Shown: positions 34,976 through 45,899, counted from the stretch's first letter. The stretch: DNA of 64,000 nucleotides from Trichobilharzia regenti (GCA_944472135.2 OX235270.1:85879168-85943167), one strand, 5' to 3'. Notes: generated by a model not told the origin, from the sequence alone. Numbers and translations: made by a program.

Positions 34976-36429
34976 ATTATTAATAACGGCTGAACGTATA
35001 AATCCATCAGTCTAAAATATTAAATCACCGTGGCATATTTAACTTATAAGAATCTGAAATTAAAGAAAAGTTCTTTTTTAGGGTGAAAGCTTTTGGTGCA
35101 TTTTCTAAGAACAAAGCAACTTTAAAAATGAAAATGTATTCGATATATCCCTGTAAAAAAATGTACTATAGCAAGAATATACATCTTCTATATAATAAAA
35201 CTTGTGAAGAATTCTTTACCATCGATGTGTGTGCCAGTATAAAACTGAAATAAATAACTAAACAAATATATAATTAACATGAACCAATATCTACTAGACT
35301 CTAATCTGTTCAAGTTGATCAAGTCTTCATGACGAAAAGTTCTTGATGTGTTTGTAACTAATTGCAGCTGCATGAAAATAAAAAATGAATACTGCCGAAT
35401 GCATGATAGTTGAAAAAGTTATTTTTTTAACCAAGGAACATTTCTTTGTTAATACGGAGCCGATACTCTTATGTTCTATTCTGCTCAGTTGTGTTTATCT
35501 GCATTCCTAAAATAATATAAGACTAAAACGTCAAGGACAAATAACTATTGATCAAAATGTTTTAAGCATTTAAACTTTTCTGTTGCTTACCATCGTGTAT
35601 AAATTACATATGATTATCATAAGTAAACAAAATTAATTCTTATATTCTCTCTGCTTGAAAACGATTCACCATCTACTTACTACACATTTGCAACAAAAAT
35701 AGTTTTATTTTATTCTCCAAATACCCAGTATCCAAATGATTCATTCTGTGATTATGCTTAGCTTGTCTTTGCCGTTTTGAAAATATGTCTCTTATAACAA
35801 TGGGAGTTTAATGACCATTTTTCATCGCTGCAGTTTTGTTAAATTTTTGAAACGTACAGTGCTAATGAAGTTTAAAAGTTTAAAGCCATCTTGGCATTCC
35901 ATCTATTTTAATATCGTATTTATGCAGATGACTATATGTTCTTTATGTTTGCGTGATTTTTTCCACTCCATTTATTTTCTTTGTATGCAAATATATTAAT
36001 TATTGAAATTTTAAGCAGTAACTTAATTGTTTTGTTTTTTTTAAAAATTTCATTTGATTATACAGCTGTTCTTTTATCCTGTAAATTACTGGATAATTAG
36101 TTGATGGAATAAAGATATTAATTTATTTGCTTGATTCTAGCTACTTAGGCTTATACAGTTTTGAATGATGAAGTTGCCGATTCAGAAGATCGATCTTAGA
36201 TGAGTAATTTTCTATGTGAAGCGTATGATCCGTGTATATCACCGGCTTAAGTTATTTTTCTCACCTTGATCATGATGGTCTCACTGACATGCTAAAAACA
36301 CCTAGATTCAGAACAAAAGACCATAATTTACCCTAGAATGAAATACCGTAGCACTATAACAAGATATTTGCTTCAAAGTGGTACTAACTAACATGCTGCA
36401 CAAAAACAAAACTTCTGCAAAATCAAACA
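34976..36429. other. AT-rich stretch, nothing recognised
   Basis: No coding or repeat signal found. Confidence 0.45.
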
Positions 36430-37720
36430 TGTTTCCAATGATTATCTTTCTATGTGATTCTACTGACTTCATTGGCTACGAAGTTTGTTAATAAGAATTT
36501 ATAACACGTTCCACCACAGTCTTCAGTACCTTCATTAAAATACTGACTGATAAATTCCAGCCAGCTCCCAAAGCAATTCATTTACCTCTTTGTGCATTCT
36601 AGTGGTGATTTCAACGCTCTTAGGGTAAACGGGGAAAGAACTCACTAACTTATCCTAGCCAATGTCCCATCTGATTATACCAGAAAATTAGGAGGAAAAG
36701 GAACACCTCACCTGGTAAAACTTCGTAGCACGAACACTATTGGTAAAGAAGAGTTCAATTCTCTAAAACCAGTGTGATCTGACCTTCCAAACCTTTATGG
36801 ATTACCCTAGATTCATAAAGTTGACAACCCTTTGCGGCCAATCCTATCAATGTGTCATTTTCCTATATATAAATTGGCAAAATGGTCAACAAGCATTTTA
36901 AACCCAGTACGCACTTGATTATGTAAGTTCTCTTTGAAGGATACTTCTGAGCTTATCTTATGAACAGGTATATAAAAGATACGAAAGTGTATTCTTTTGA
37001 GCGTAATTCTCTGTTTACTAATACTGTTGACATTCTCTGTGAATACACATCCCCTATTCTTCTAACATATTTTAAAGACTTATTATTATACTCATTATTG
37101 TCATGTACTCATGGCATTCACTGCACTTTTAAAGGTAAACACTTTTGACAAGTGGGTGGTGTTAGTATGGCAGTCAATTAGGACCATTTCGGGCTAATAT
37201 GTATGAGTCTTACGTTGAAAATCTGCCTAACAATTTGATTTCTATGTCGCTTTTTCATTAAAGACACATTATTGATATTATTACAAAGATGTGACTCATC
37301 TACTGGATACTCTTAACTCTGAACAAAATCATATAAACCTTACGTGCGAGAAAGTTGCAATCGCACGTATACACATACATGCATACTTTTGAGTCAGAGA
37401 AAATGTGGCTCAATAGGGCAGTAGATTGATAAAAAATCAACCTATATAAGGAAGCATGTAGATTTTCACAATTTTTGTCTATTACTATATGGGAGACTTA
37501 AGCACTACTCTGCATAGCTGATGCTGAAGATGATGAGAATAAAATGTTGACGAATGTACTTATCGAAAATTCACATTCTCAGAAATTTTTGAACGGGTGT
37601 ACAAGCCAATTAGATTCAAAGCCTACAATTTTCCCATCCCTAAGAAAGATGTCTACAGCTTAACTTTAACTCCTTAACTTTAAGTCTCTTATAATTTTAT
37701 GCATTATAACTAGGCTTTAA
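36430..37720 (+). pseudogene. Decayed Penelope-like RT
   Basis: In changing frames the + strand reads LYGLP-IHKVDNPLRPILS (near 36800, RT fingers), SLFTNTVDIL (about 37010), FKGKHF-QVGGVSMAV (about 37135, the F-x-G-x-x-Y-x-Q-x-x-G-V-x-M block), LLDTLNSEQNHINLTCEKV (about 37300) and, after a jump, FPIPKKDVYSLTL (about 37630), the pre-endonuclease connector. The YVDD region is decayed. This lineage differs from the copy at 10092. Stops and deletions make it non-functional. Confidence 0.65.
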
Positions 37721-37787
37721 TTCTTCATATAAATTGGGTTGACATGTACATGTTTGATGCGACTGTTTGAAATGTATGGTGCAAATA

Positions 37788-38000
37788 AACATCAGTGGTT
37801 CAATAGTAGAATACTAGCCAACCACGCATTTCTGAAGTTCAATTCCTGGCCAGTGCAGTCGTATATCTTAATTTAGCTGGTAGTAAACCCAGAAAAGAAG
37901 GAAGATTGGGTGTGAGACTAACAGTCCCACCTCCTAGATACAACACCGTTACTGAAACTTGGAATTTGAAGCCCTATATTCCTCTTCAAACGCTAACGAA
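37788..38000 (+). mobile_element. tRNA-derived SINE with RTE-like tail
   Basis: Head CAGTGGTTCAATAGTAGAAT (A box) and GAAGTTCAATTCCTGG (B box), a body with AGAAGGAAGATTGGG, and a tail GAAGCCCTATATTCCTC as in the RTE 3' tip. It is moderately diverged. Confidence 0.6.
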
Positions 38001-38624
38001 TGAAAGAATATCACATTTCGCAGATAAACTTCGTCTTTTAATAACGCTATTCAAATTTATTGAAGTCACTAGTTGATTTAAAGATTTTATCAGTTTCTTT
38101 TGGTAAAATGGAATGTTTCTTTTCACTGCATGTGTAACAGATGACTGCAGTAACAGAATGGTAAACAGTTGTAAGCCCTTTCAAAAGTCAGAATAGATGA
38201 TACTAAAAACGTTTTGTATGTAGGGTGATAATAATTTCTCAGTGATTCTTAATACAGTGAAGGCTTGAATTGATTTTTATGAAGTAAAATACATGAAAGA
38301 TGAAAAATCAGCTTATCATTTTTTTTCTTCAGAAACATGCCTTCACTGCAGTAATGCGAAAAAAAAACTAATAAAAAGCAGTAAACCCTAGATGTCCATA
38401 GCAGTCGTATTCGCCTACGTCACAATTAAACATAAGGTTGTTATTATTGTTGCATTTCATAATTAATGAAAGTCGACACTTGATTGTTTATTACTACGTA
38501 ACTGTATTAAAGACAACAAAGAAAACCACAGAATCAATAATAATCACTCTCCGTTAACAGAATATCTCGCCTACACAGTAGGTAAATGCACATTCCTACA
38601 AACCTGAACAACCTAATTCCTAAT
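38001..38624. other. AT-rich stretch, nothing recognised
   Basis: No coding or repeat signal found. Confidence 0.45.
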
Positions 38625-38755
38625 CTCACTAGATGACTGGCCAACGGGCTCCCTTTGTAACCTGAAGGTCTTGTGTTTAGTCTCGGTGAGATCACCGGTG
38701 CGTACTGTTCAAGAGCACCAGACCACGACGAAGCAGCTGTCCAGTACTGCCTAGT
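38625..38755 (+). mobile_element. Hammerhead SINE, decayed
   Basis: GACTGGCCAACGGGCTCC head, TTGTAACCTGAAGGTC, GTGCGTACTGTTCAAGAG in place of the ribozyme core (TTCAAGA), GACGAAGCAGCTGTCCAGTA kept. It is truncated by the next SINE. Confidence 0.6.
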
Positions 38756-38945
38756 TTTGTGCGTCAGTGGTAGAATGCTTTTCAGCCACGTGGGAGGTTA
38801 AGGCTGGATTCTAGTCAGACACATTCTTAAGTCCCACCTAATTAAATAGCCGGGAGAACAGAGAAGGCTGGGTCCGTGGCTAGCAAATCCAATCCGTAAA
38901 AACAACACCTCCACCGTAACTCCAAAAGTTTAAATCATATGTTGA
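38756..38945 (+). mobile_element. tRNA-derived SINE with RTE-like tail
   Basis: GTGCGTCAGTGGTAGAATGC head, a decayed B box, a body like 37888-37960, and a tail ending near CTAGGAGAACAAAAT. It sits directly 3' of a hammerhead SINE and appears to have inserted into it. Confidence 0.55.
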
Positions 38946-39423
38946 TCTAGGAGAACAAAATAACTTATTTCATAGACTTTCTTTCATTTGACTGACAGAA
39001 ATACAGCTTCGAGCGATTCAATCTATAGAACATACGTAGCTGAAACAATTAACCACTGCAAATCATACACTCACTTTTTGTAACAGTCCTTCATTTCTCC
39101 TTATAAGTATGTTTTCATTGAGGTGTGTTTGAGAGGTAATTAGTTAAGTGAATGAATGGCGATGTTCATTTCTACTTTATTTTTATTTCAGTGTAAATCA
39201 GAAGTTAATTGCAGTTATATAAGTAACTATTAATTAAGACATAACTGACTGACTCCATTTGGTGAAATCAAATGTTTAAGTTTTTCAGGTACCAAACTGG
39301 GATATAATTTAGAATGACGGAGAAAAAACTTAAAAATGTCCTACTCTTCAATATTATACATATATAATGCTAATTAGTTGTTTTAAACTAACACAAAATA
39401 ATCAAATATTCTTCGAAACCATT
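38946..39423. other. AT-rich stretch, nothing recognised
   Basis: No coding or repeat signal found. Confidence 0.45.
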
Positions 39424-40056
39424 GACTGTCAAGCAAACCTGAAAATAAGAGATGAAGAAAGCAGAACATGATTTTTGCACATCGAACTCAGTTGTTGAGT
39501 AAAGCCTAATATCATTCCACTCAGCTGTCTAAACACTGTATTAACCCGATCGTTAGAATTCCATTAATGAACTAGATTATTTCACGTGATGATTACCACA
39601 TTTCTCGACATTTTGAAAGAACACTAATTATGAATTTCAAGGGAGACAGCATGAATTATCATGGTTTTCTGAAATACTTAGCAAAAATGTATTATCTAAC
39701 TGGGATTCAAATCTCACTATTCAGTACTTTCAAGTCAGTCACTTCCTAATTATTGTGATCACATTATGAAACAAATGTCATTTGAATTATGACTGTGACT
39801 TCACCATTTATGCAAAAAGTGAGAAAGGACCCGGCTTTTAGCCTCGTATATATTCCAAGTAATCTGTTACTTGCTCACTAGGTTGTTGACATCTCGTAGA
39901 AATGGTAATGTACATATAAGAACACTGGGTTGACCCCCAGGTACTCATCCAGGACGTTTCTGTAGGTAGGTAATAACTTTTTTGGGTGAACCTAGATGCA
40001 GGAACTAATCACCTAGCCTCAAAGAATAATGTCAACAATATTTGCGCAACTTTGTC
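39424..40056 (-). repeat. Perfect 633-bp inverted repeat, arm B
   Basis: Exact reverse complement of 32557-33189. The 6.2 kb between the arms holds an RTE relic, a PLE relic and several SINEs. Both boundaries are abrupt. Confidence 0.95.
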
Positions 40057-40798
40057 TCGTGAAGTACATTAGCTCATAACTATCTGTGTGAGAAGCTTTC
40101 AAACATCATGAGAATAACCTATTTCAATACAGGCAACGAATCAAGAAGTCAACTTCTATTTGTCACTGAAGTGTGAATGTGTGCTAATTCTCAATGGACT
40201 GTTGGTGGTTCATTCTCATCAGCAGGGAGCTTCAGAGTTGTTTTCAGTTCATGTAACCTACGACGCCTAACCATGTAGGGATGACAAGAAACTTCCTCAC
40301 ATTCCGAAAGACAAGAGCACAAACTGAACAACTAGCCAGTAATTATACACTTTGGAGCACAAAAAAGATAGAATGTGAACTCCTCAAGTTGGGGACTATA
40401 TTAGAACAAAAGAAAACACTTGAGGAGTAAAACATAAGACTGAGGTTGACTCTGAGTTCAGTTGTGTTGAATCCATTCACAAAGTTGGACAATCGATCCG
40501 CTACAATCACATGTCTATTAGGGGAAAATTAAGGGAAGAAATACAGTGCAATCTACAGCTATTTTGTGTACAGCCTTCATTCCAACATCAAGATAACGTG
40601 ATAGACCTTCTTAACTAAGTTTTGATTGCTTTTATATAAAATTATGATTACACGATGACCAAGAAATAAGTCTGAAGAAAACCACCAATTACATTTCCAA
40701 TTTGAGGGGGCTAAATGTGGATTTACTGTTGATGAACATTCTTACATTGTTGAACACACAACAAACTCCTCTAAAAATAGTACAAATTAGGAATGATA
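40057..40798. other. AT-rich stretch, nothing recognised
   Basis: No coding or repeat signal found. Confidence 0.4.
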
Positions 40799-40831
40799 CT
40801 AGGATTAGGATCCGAAGTGATCCTAATCCAG

Positions 40832-40889
<58 letters not shown>
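40799..40889. repeat. Short hairpin followed by (TA)n(GA)n
   Basis: GGATTAGGATC and GATCCTAATCC form an 11-bp perfect stem with a short loop (about 40804-40829), immediately followed by TA units (40833-40874) and GA units (40875-40889). Confidence 0.85.
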
Positions 40890-41482
40890 GCCATCGTCTT
40901 CCTCATACTTGGCGAATGTTAAGTTCATCCAATGACAGGTATGGCGAAAAGTTATCGTGGAGGGTATGCATGACTTTGCAGACTTCAGGATACGCATAGG
41001 TCGACTATTTCCTATAATTTTGTCTAGAGATGCTAGATTAAATATGTGGAATAAATGTTCGAAACACCTCATCCAGCCTTAATCTAGTGCAGCCCCTCAG
41101 TCACAGCTCAAATAATTGGACAGTGCCATGTCTTCGTAAGCCATATGAATTCATCACAGGTATTAAAAAGTATCCGACAGAAATATTATACGGCCACAGT
41201 GGCAGTGTTTCTTGTAGCTACCGTAGCTATGATCCTTATAAAGATGATCATTTTCTGCATCAACCAGGATATCAGTGTTTGGAAGTAGAAGGCGTCAGAT
41301 ATCCCTCATACAAAAATGAGGAATCATAATCGTCAGAGTTGCAAGCATACATTTGTCACTGTCATTGCAAACGAAAAAGTATTCGTTGATATCAATGGAG
41401 TAATGAGATTTGTTTAATTGAAAATAAAGAATAGCAGGTAATAACGAGACGCAGAAATCAGTGTTTGCTCGAAGAGGTGTTG
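40890..41482. other. Flank of LTR element, unassigned open frame
   Basis: The + frame 41087-41329 (80 codons) precedes the LTR element. It has no motif I can name. It could be part of an older element into which the LTR element inserted, since integrase-like text appears on the other side (43420-43600). Confidence 0.3.
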
Positions 41483-41675
41483 TGTGGTGATTGACAATTT
41501 CTATCTCTGTATTGTTTAAATACTTACTGTTGACTGTTGATATGTTTCTTATATGAATTGCATAATAATTCCGCTAAATACAAATTCCTGATTCTGCCCT
41601 CTCTGTGTTTTGTTTGGATTCTTGTAATTCGGTCATCTCGAAATACTAATATTCCAATTACAATAAATTACTACA
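41483..41675 (+). repeat. 5' LTR (193 bp)
   Basis: Starts TG and ends CA, with an AATAAA just before the end. It is identical to 43116-43308 except for T against G near the 3' end. Confidence 0.95.
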
Positions 41676-41702
41676 AATTGGCGTCGCGATGGAACTAAAT
41701 AA

Positions 41703-43127
41703 CCTGGGAAAATTCCTATAAATGCTACTCCGCGGGAGATTGCTGATTATTTGGAATGCTTCGATGCGTGGTGCATTTCAAAGAATGTTCGGGATGACAA
41801 AATACCAGCACATTTCATCACTGCTATTGGGCTTGATGCATATAGCCTAGTGAAGAATCTGGCGTTTCCAGATAAACCCATTTCTCTGCCATATGCTAAG
41901 CTCCGTGAACTTCTTATAGATCACTTCCATATAACTACTTTTGAGACGCGAGAGAGGGCTCAGTTCAATAAACTGGTTCGTTCTCCCAACCAGAAGATTC
42001 GAGACTTTATTCTGCAACTCCAAATACAAGCTTCAAAGTGTAACTTTGGAGATCAGCTGCATACTCAACTACGTGATCGTCTAATTGCTGGAATCAATAT
42101 TCCTAAATTAGAGAAAGAGTTAATTCAGATTCCTTCTTGTACTTTTCAAACTGCTAAAGATGTATGTATTACATATGAAGATGTCAATAATGAATACTCT
42201 GCTCCCACTACGTCAGTGTCTGATGTTATGCTTTCTAAAGTCGAAAATACAAGTGTTCATGGAAAGCAATCCAAACTGCCGTCCACAGGTAATAGAATGC
42301 AGCGAGAGATCAAAAACATTAAACCGTGTTTATCCTGTGGAAAGTTACATCTACGAAGCACTTGCCGTTTTCGGGGTGCTAAGTGTCACAAATGTGGTAA
42401 AGTTGGACACATCAAGACGGTTTGCAGAAGTTCGAATACTTATGTTGCTCAACATTCTTATAATTCTCCCAAGCTGTCTAGTAAAATGGAGTCAATGTGT
42501 CTTTCAACCTTTCAAAATACTCAAGCTAATCCAATGAAAACCTCCACTACAAGTTCGGCAACTCAAGTGTCAACTGTTTTCAAAAATGAGGTAGCTGAGT
42601 TACAATGTGAACTGTCGAAAACACGAAAAGACCTGAATGAGATGAGAGAGCAACTGATTAAAATTGAGGAATTACTGCATATGCATAGACTGCGTCTGGT
42701 GAATGCAGAGCATACAAGTACCCGTGAAAGTCCTGCAAAACTTTTCAAATCTCGAATTCTCAAAAAGCATCTGATGTCCACGACTTCTAATGTACATTAT
42801 TACAAAGATAATGACTATAGACCTTCTGTTGGAATTATACTACAAAAAATGGGAAATCGAGTGGTGAAGATATTAGACATCAAAGATCACTCAGTTCATA
42901 ACGGACACCTGGACAAAGTGACAATAAATGAAGTAGGTCGTTCCAATTATAATATTATTGATTCCGCTAATAATCCTGATTTTGTAGATAATTCAGAAAT
43001 AGGTCCAGATAATACTGATGAAAATAATATCACAGAATCAGTTAGGTCGAAGCTACTTGCAAGCAAACCGAGACATCGTTATAAATACGCGAGGAGATAT
43101 TCGAGGTGTGGCGGATGTGGTGATTGA
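41703..43127 (+). CDS. Gag-like protein fused to an integrase-like tail
   Basis: The open frame runs from just after a stop at 41700 to TGA at 43125-43127; the last codons lie inside the 3' LTR. The capsid-like N-terminal region contains EIADYLECFDAWCISKN, LRELLIDHF and RDRLIAGI, the spacing usual in gypsy-type Gag. Two zinc knuckles follow: C-x2-C-x3-H-x4-C, then C-x2-C-x4-H-x4-C (about 42330-42425). A heptad-like charged coil (AELQCELSKTRKDLNEMREQ) comes next. The C-terminal part (VVKILDIKDHSVHNGHLDKV, ending RYSRCGGCGD) resembles the end of a pol polyprotein. I infer an internal deletion that joined gag to the integrase tail. There is no early in-frame ATG; the ATG at 41689 is in another frame and reaches a stop after ten codons. 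Confidence 0.75.
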   Translation, partial: PGKIPINATPREIADYLECFDAWCISKNVRDDKIPAHFITAIGLDAYSLVKNLAFPDKPISLPYAKLRELLIDHFHITTFETRERAQFNKLVRSPNQKIRDFILQLQIQASKCNFGDQLHTQLRDRLIAGINIPKLEKELIQIPSCTFQTAKDVCITYEDVNNEYSAPTTSVSDVMLSKVENTSVHGKQSKLPSTGNRMQREIKNIKPCLSCGKLHLRSTCRFRGAKCHKCGKVGHIKTVCRSSNTYVAQHSYNSPKLSSKMESMCLSTFQNTQANPMKTSTTSSATQVSTVFKNEVAELQCELSKTRKDLNEMREQLIKIEELLHMHRLRLVNAEHTSTRESPAKLFKSRILKKHLMSTTSNVHYYKDNDYRPSVGIILQKMGNRVVKILDIKDHSVHNGHLDKVTINEVGRSNYNIIDSANNPDFVDNSEIGPDNTDENNITESVRSKLLASKPRHRYKYARRYSRCGGCGD

Positions 43128-43308
43128 CAATTTCTATCTCTGTATTGTTTAAATACTTACTGTTGACTGTTGATATGTTTCTTATATGAATTGCATAATA
43201 ATTCCGCTAAATACAAATTCCTGATTCTGCCCTCTCTGTGTTTTGTTTGGATTCTTGTAATTCGGTCATCTCGAAATACTAATATTCCAAGTACAATAAA
43301 TTACTACA
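43116..43308 (+). repeat. 3' LTR (193 bp)
   Basis: Copy of the 5' LTR with one substitution. It is preceded by a modest purine-rich stretch that may be the polypurine tract and followed by the TGTTG duplication. Confidence 0.95.
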
Positions 43309-43419
43309 TGTTGTGTTTGTAGGAGCCAGGGAACTGCGAAAATTTTCCGACACAAACTAGTCAGCCTGAAAGGGTCTGTGGGGACACTGTCGCAAATAAT
43401 GCAGCTTTTCAAAGGAAGT

Positions 43420-43600
43420 ATTTTATGAGATGCACCACAACATTAAGTGTACTATCAAAGTTTGTATAGCGTACATGAATTAAAAGTTATAACTTGGTTT
43501 TGGTGGCCCACTATTATTGATCGCATTTCTATCAAATGTTTGCAGGCAGCCTGTGTGACGTCTGCATATATTCACTGTACCATACCCGACCAAGTAGTTG
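43420..43600 (+). pseudogene. Possible integrase zinc-region remnant
   Basis: Within the frame 43447-43722 the text VHELKVITWFWWPTIIDRI, followed by cysteines about 8 and 13 residues later, resembles the gypsy-type integrase H2C2 region (H...WWP...C...C). It lies outside the young LTR element, so it would belong to an older element. The evidence is one motif. Confidence 0.3.
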
Positions 43601-44735
43601 TAGTGTTACTTGTTAAAAAGCTTTGTTTTTTATATAAATTCTACCAAATATTCACAATGCTTATTTCAGGAGTATCTTCTCTTTTGAACTTATATATTGT
43701 GCTTGAGGACTATTGGACATAAGATAGCCTAATAATAATGAGTGAAGTTCCATTCTGGGTCAGCATATACCAAAAGTGGGAAGATATATAGTCAGACTTA
43801 CGGTTTCTAATTCTGTTTTCATACTGGGAAAGGGTAAGTTTTGTGTAACTTTAGGTGGTATTAAGTATCCTCCACAGAGTCACGAAATCCTGCACGCTAA
43901 GTAGATGAATTGTTGTCACCCGGATTTTACATACGCAGCTACTATTAGGACATAGGTGATAGGTAGTAGTGGTGGCTTCTAGTGCTGGTATGATAAGTCC
44001 AAGCCCTTTTCTTTAAGGGTAGCTATAGTTGGTAGTGTTCATGCTGCGGAGTGTCAAGAAAACATTTGTGTTAGAGAGCTAACTCACTGGTCTATTTTTT
44101 ATTTTTTTAGGGTGAATCGCTGCACTTTTATCTCCCTTTTGCATGCAAACATTTAGCGAAAATGTGCATCGGCACACTGCGTGCTGTTGTTATATTTGTA
44201 CCTTTTGTTTTACTCTAATTTCTGCTTAGCATTTGGTATCAGAGATTTTTGTAGTGCTTATCAAGCTGGCCACAGTTGAAAAGACGGATAAATTGTTTTG
44301 TGGGGGCAGTTAATAGTGGTAAGCACTGAATGAGTGTCACATTATCCTGTTTATTCAAGTTAGTTTCCCATTCACCGGGGGTAGAAATTCCTAATGGGGC
44401 CTTGTTGATTTCTGGTTGAGGAAAGACCAGAGCGATATAATCGGAAATACCAGTGCATATAATATTGACTTCTACTTACGAACTTCCGAAGTAACTAACT
44501 GTGAACTATGCGACCAGTCCTGTTGCGTATGAATTATCTTACAGTAATAATTGATTGTTGTCTTCACAATAAATGTTTGAATCATCCGTCTGGATTTTGA
44601 TTATTCTAGAGTTTAGTTCTTTATGAAGCATTATTCTGAGCTACAGACAGTTGTATCCTGAAAGCAGAGACAGATGCAGATCCAGAAGCTTCAAAGTTTG
44701 GGCAGGTGGTTTATAGGCGAGGAGTGTATGCAAGT
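43601..44735. other. Unassigned; possible primer-binding-site remnant
   Basis: Near 44232-44246 a TTAGCA-type end is followed by TGGTATCAGAG, which matches the classic initiator-tRNA primer-binding site of many LTR elements. No matching second LTR was found in the window. The rest is unassigned. Confidence 0.25.
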
Positions 44736-44923
44736 AATTCCATATTAGTTTGTTTATTAGATGTATCACATAATGAAACAGTATTACTTACTGGATGACG
44801 TTTCGAACGCAATTTATTGTTCATAATGACATCAGTTATGTTCGAAATTTGTTCGAAATGTCATCCAGTAAATAATACTGTTTCATTATGTGATACATCT
44901 AATAAACAAGCTAATATGGAATT
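44736..44923. repeat. Fold-back hairpin (74-bp arms)
   Basis: Arms 44736-44809 and 44850-44923 are reverse complements with about three mismatches, and the loop is about 40 bp. The inner ends carry TTCGAA words. It is directly followed by the 3' end of a hammerhead SINE in reverse. Confidence 0.9.
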
Positions 44924-44990
44924 ACAGGATTTCATCATGAGCTGACATTAGTTAGAGAGCCACTGGAAAACCTGGGAGTACTGGAATTAC
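44924..44990 (-). mobile_element. Hammerhead SINE, tail fragment
   Basis: TTCATCATGAGCTGACATTA followed by the GAGCCACTGGAAAACC block and GGGAGTACTGGA is the reverse of the SINE tail and stem I end. The ribozyme itself is missing. Confidence 0.6.
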
Positions 44991-45176
44991 TTACTGCCAC
45001 AGTGCCCGAGTTTTACACATATGTTTGAAAGTACTTTTGCCCGTCAGCTCCTAACGCCTTATCGAATTAACACACGATACCCATCAAGATGTATGAGTTT
45101 GTAAGAGATCAGAAGCGTTTGTAAATCCACTTGAAATAACAAAGTTTTTTCGGTAATATCAGTATCTATATAATGT

Positions 45177-45365
45177 GCGTCGGTGGCACAGTGGTTAGGA
45201 CTCTCGTCGACCATGCACATGGTCTGAGGTTCGATTCCCTGCCGACGCACACCTGATATCTATGGTCGGCCTGCAAAATTTGGGCTACCGATATCCATGC
45301 TGAAAATTCCATGCTTGTACCAAAAACACAGTGTGAAATCAAGCTGTAAATAAAAAATATATGTA
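45177..45365 (+). mobile_element. tRNA-derived SINE with alternative tail
   Basis: The head 45177-45252 folds like a tRNA: its ends GTGCGTCGG and CCGACGCAC pair perfectly, with A box TGGCACAGTGG and B box GGTTCGATTCC. It is close to the head at 17934-18011. The tail is different: TTCCATGCTTGTACCAAAAA, GTGTGAAATCAAGC and an A-rich end, shared with 5690-5830 and not with RTE. A functional tRNA gene is less likely because the body continues as a repeat. Confidence 0.75.
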
Positions 45366-45899
45366 CATCCTGAAAGAGATTGTAGAAGTCAGACCGTAAA
45401 CAACAAGTGTTTAGGGGAAACTAAGCGTAGTAACTGTACTGTCCCCGTGGTTTTGCACCTATATACACTGTCATTACTTTCAATAATCAAATGCATCCCT
45501 TAACATCAACAGGTATTATGTTCTTCATCAATCAGTTGAGACGGCCTTAGAAGCATCCTGGACACTCACACTTACCCTGTTTCACCTCTTGTGTGACATA
45601 ATCTCCAAAACTTCCATTTCATAATTAGACACGATGAGAAGCTAACAGACGTGTTCACCAGTTTTTCTTCATTTCCTTACACGGAAATAAATATGTGGTG
45701 ACTTCGTTATGCTCGACGCAACTTGAAAATCACTTCGCTTCCTAAGACTTTTATGAATATAGCCTGCCGTTCCCATGGAAGCACTATTCTGGCAGTGACC
45801 CCTGAGAAAGCATTTTAAGCATCTTGAAGTTTTAAACTAAGCTTTGTTGACATTACTATTAACAGAATATTCCCTGAAAACTAAGACCATTTAGCAGTT
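45366..45899. other. Unassigned AT-rich stretch
   Basis: No coding or repeat signal found. Confidence 0.4.

Larger units (their letters stand above)
41483..43308 (+). mobile_element. Short gag-only LTR retrotransposon
   Basis: A complete small element. Two 193-bp LTRs (41483-41675, 43116-43308) begin TGTGG, end TACTACA and differ at one position. A 5-bp target duplication, TGTTG, lies at 41478-41482 and 43309-43313. The only long ORF is gag-like. No protease, RT, RNase H or integrase core lies between the LTRs. LTR identity implies a recent insertion, and movement must have relied on proteins supplied by another element. The gag style (two zinc knuckles of slightly different spacing) suggests Ty3/gypsy parentage. 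Confidence 0.9.

Noticed and set aside
45179..45250. A free-standing tRNA gene
   Set aside because: The fold and boxes are tRNA-like, but the same head occurs at the start of longer repeats and the sequence continues into a shared SINE tail, so it is a SINE head.
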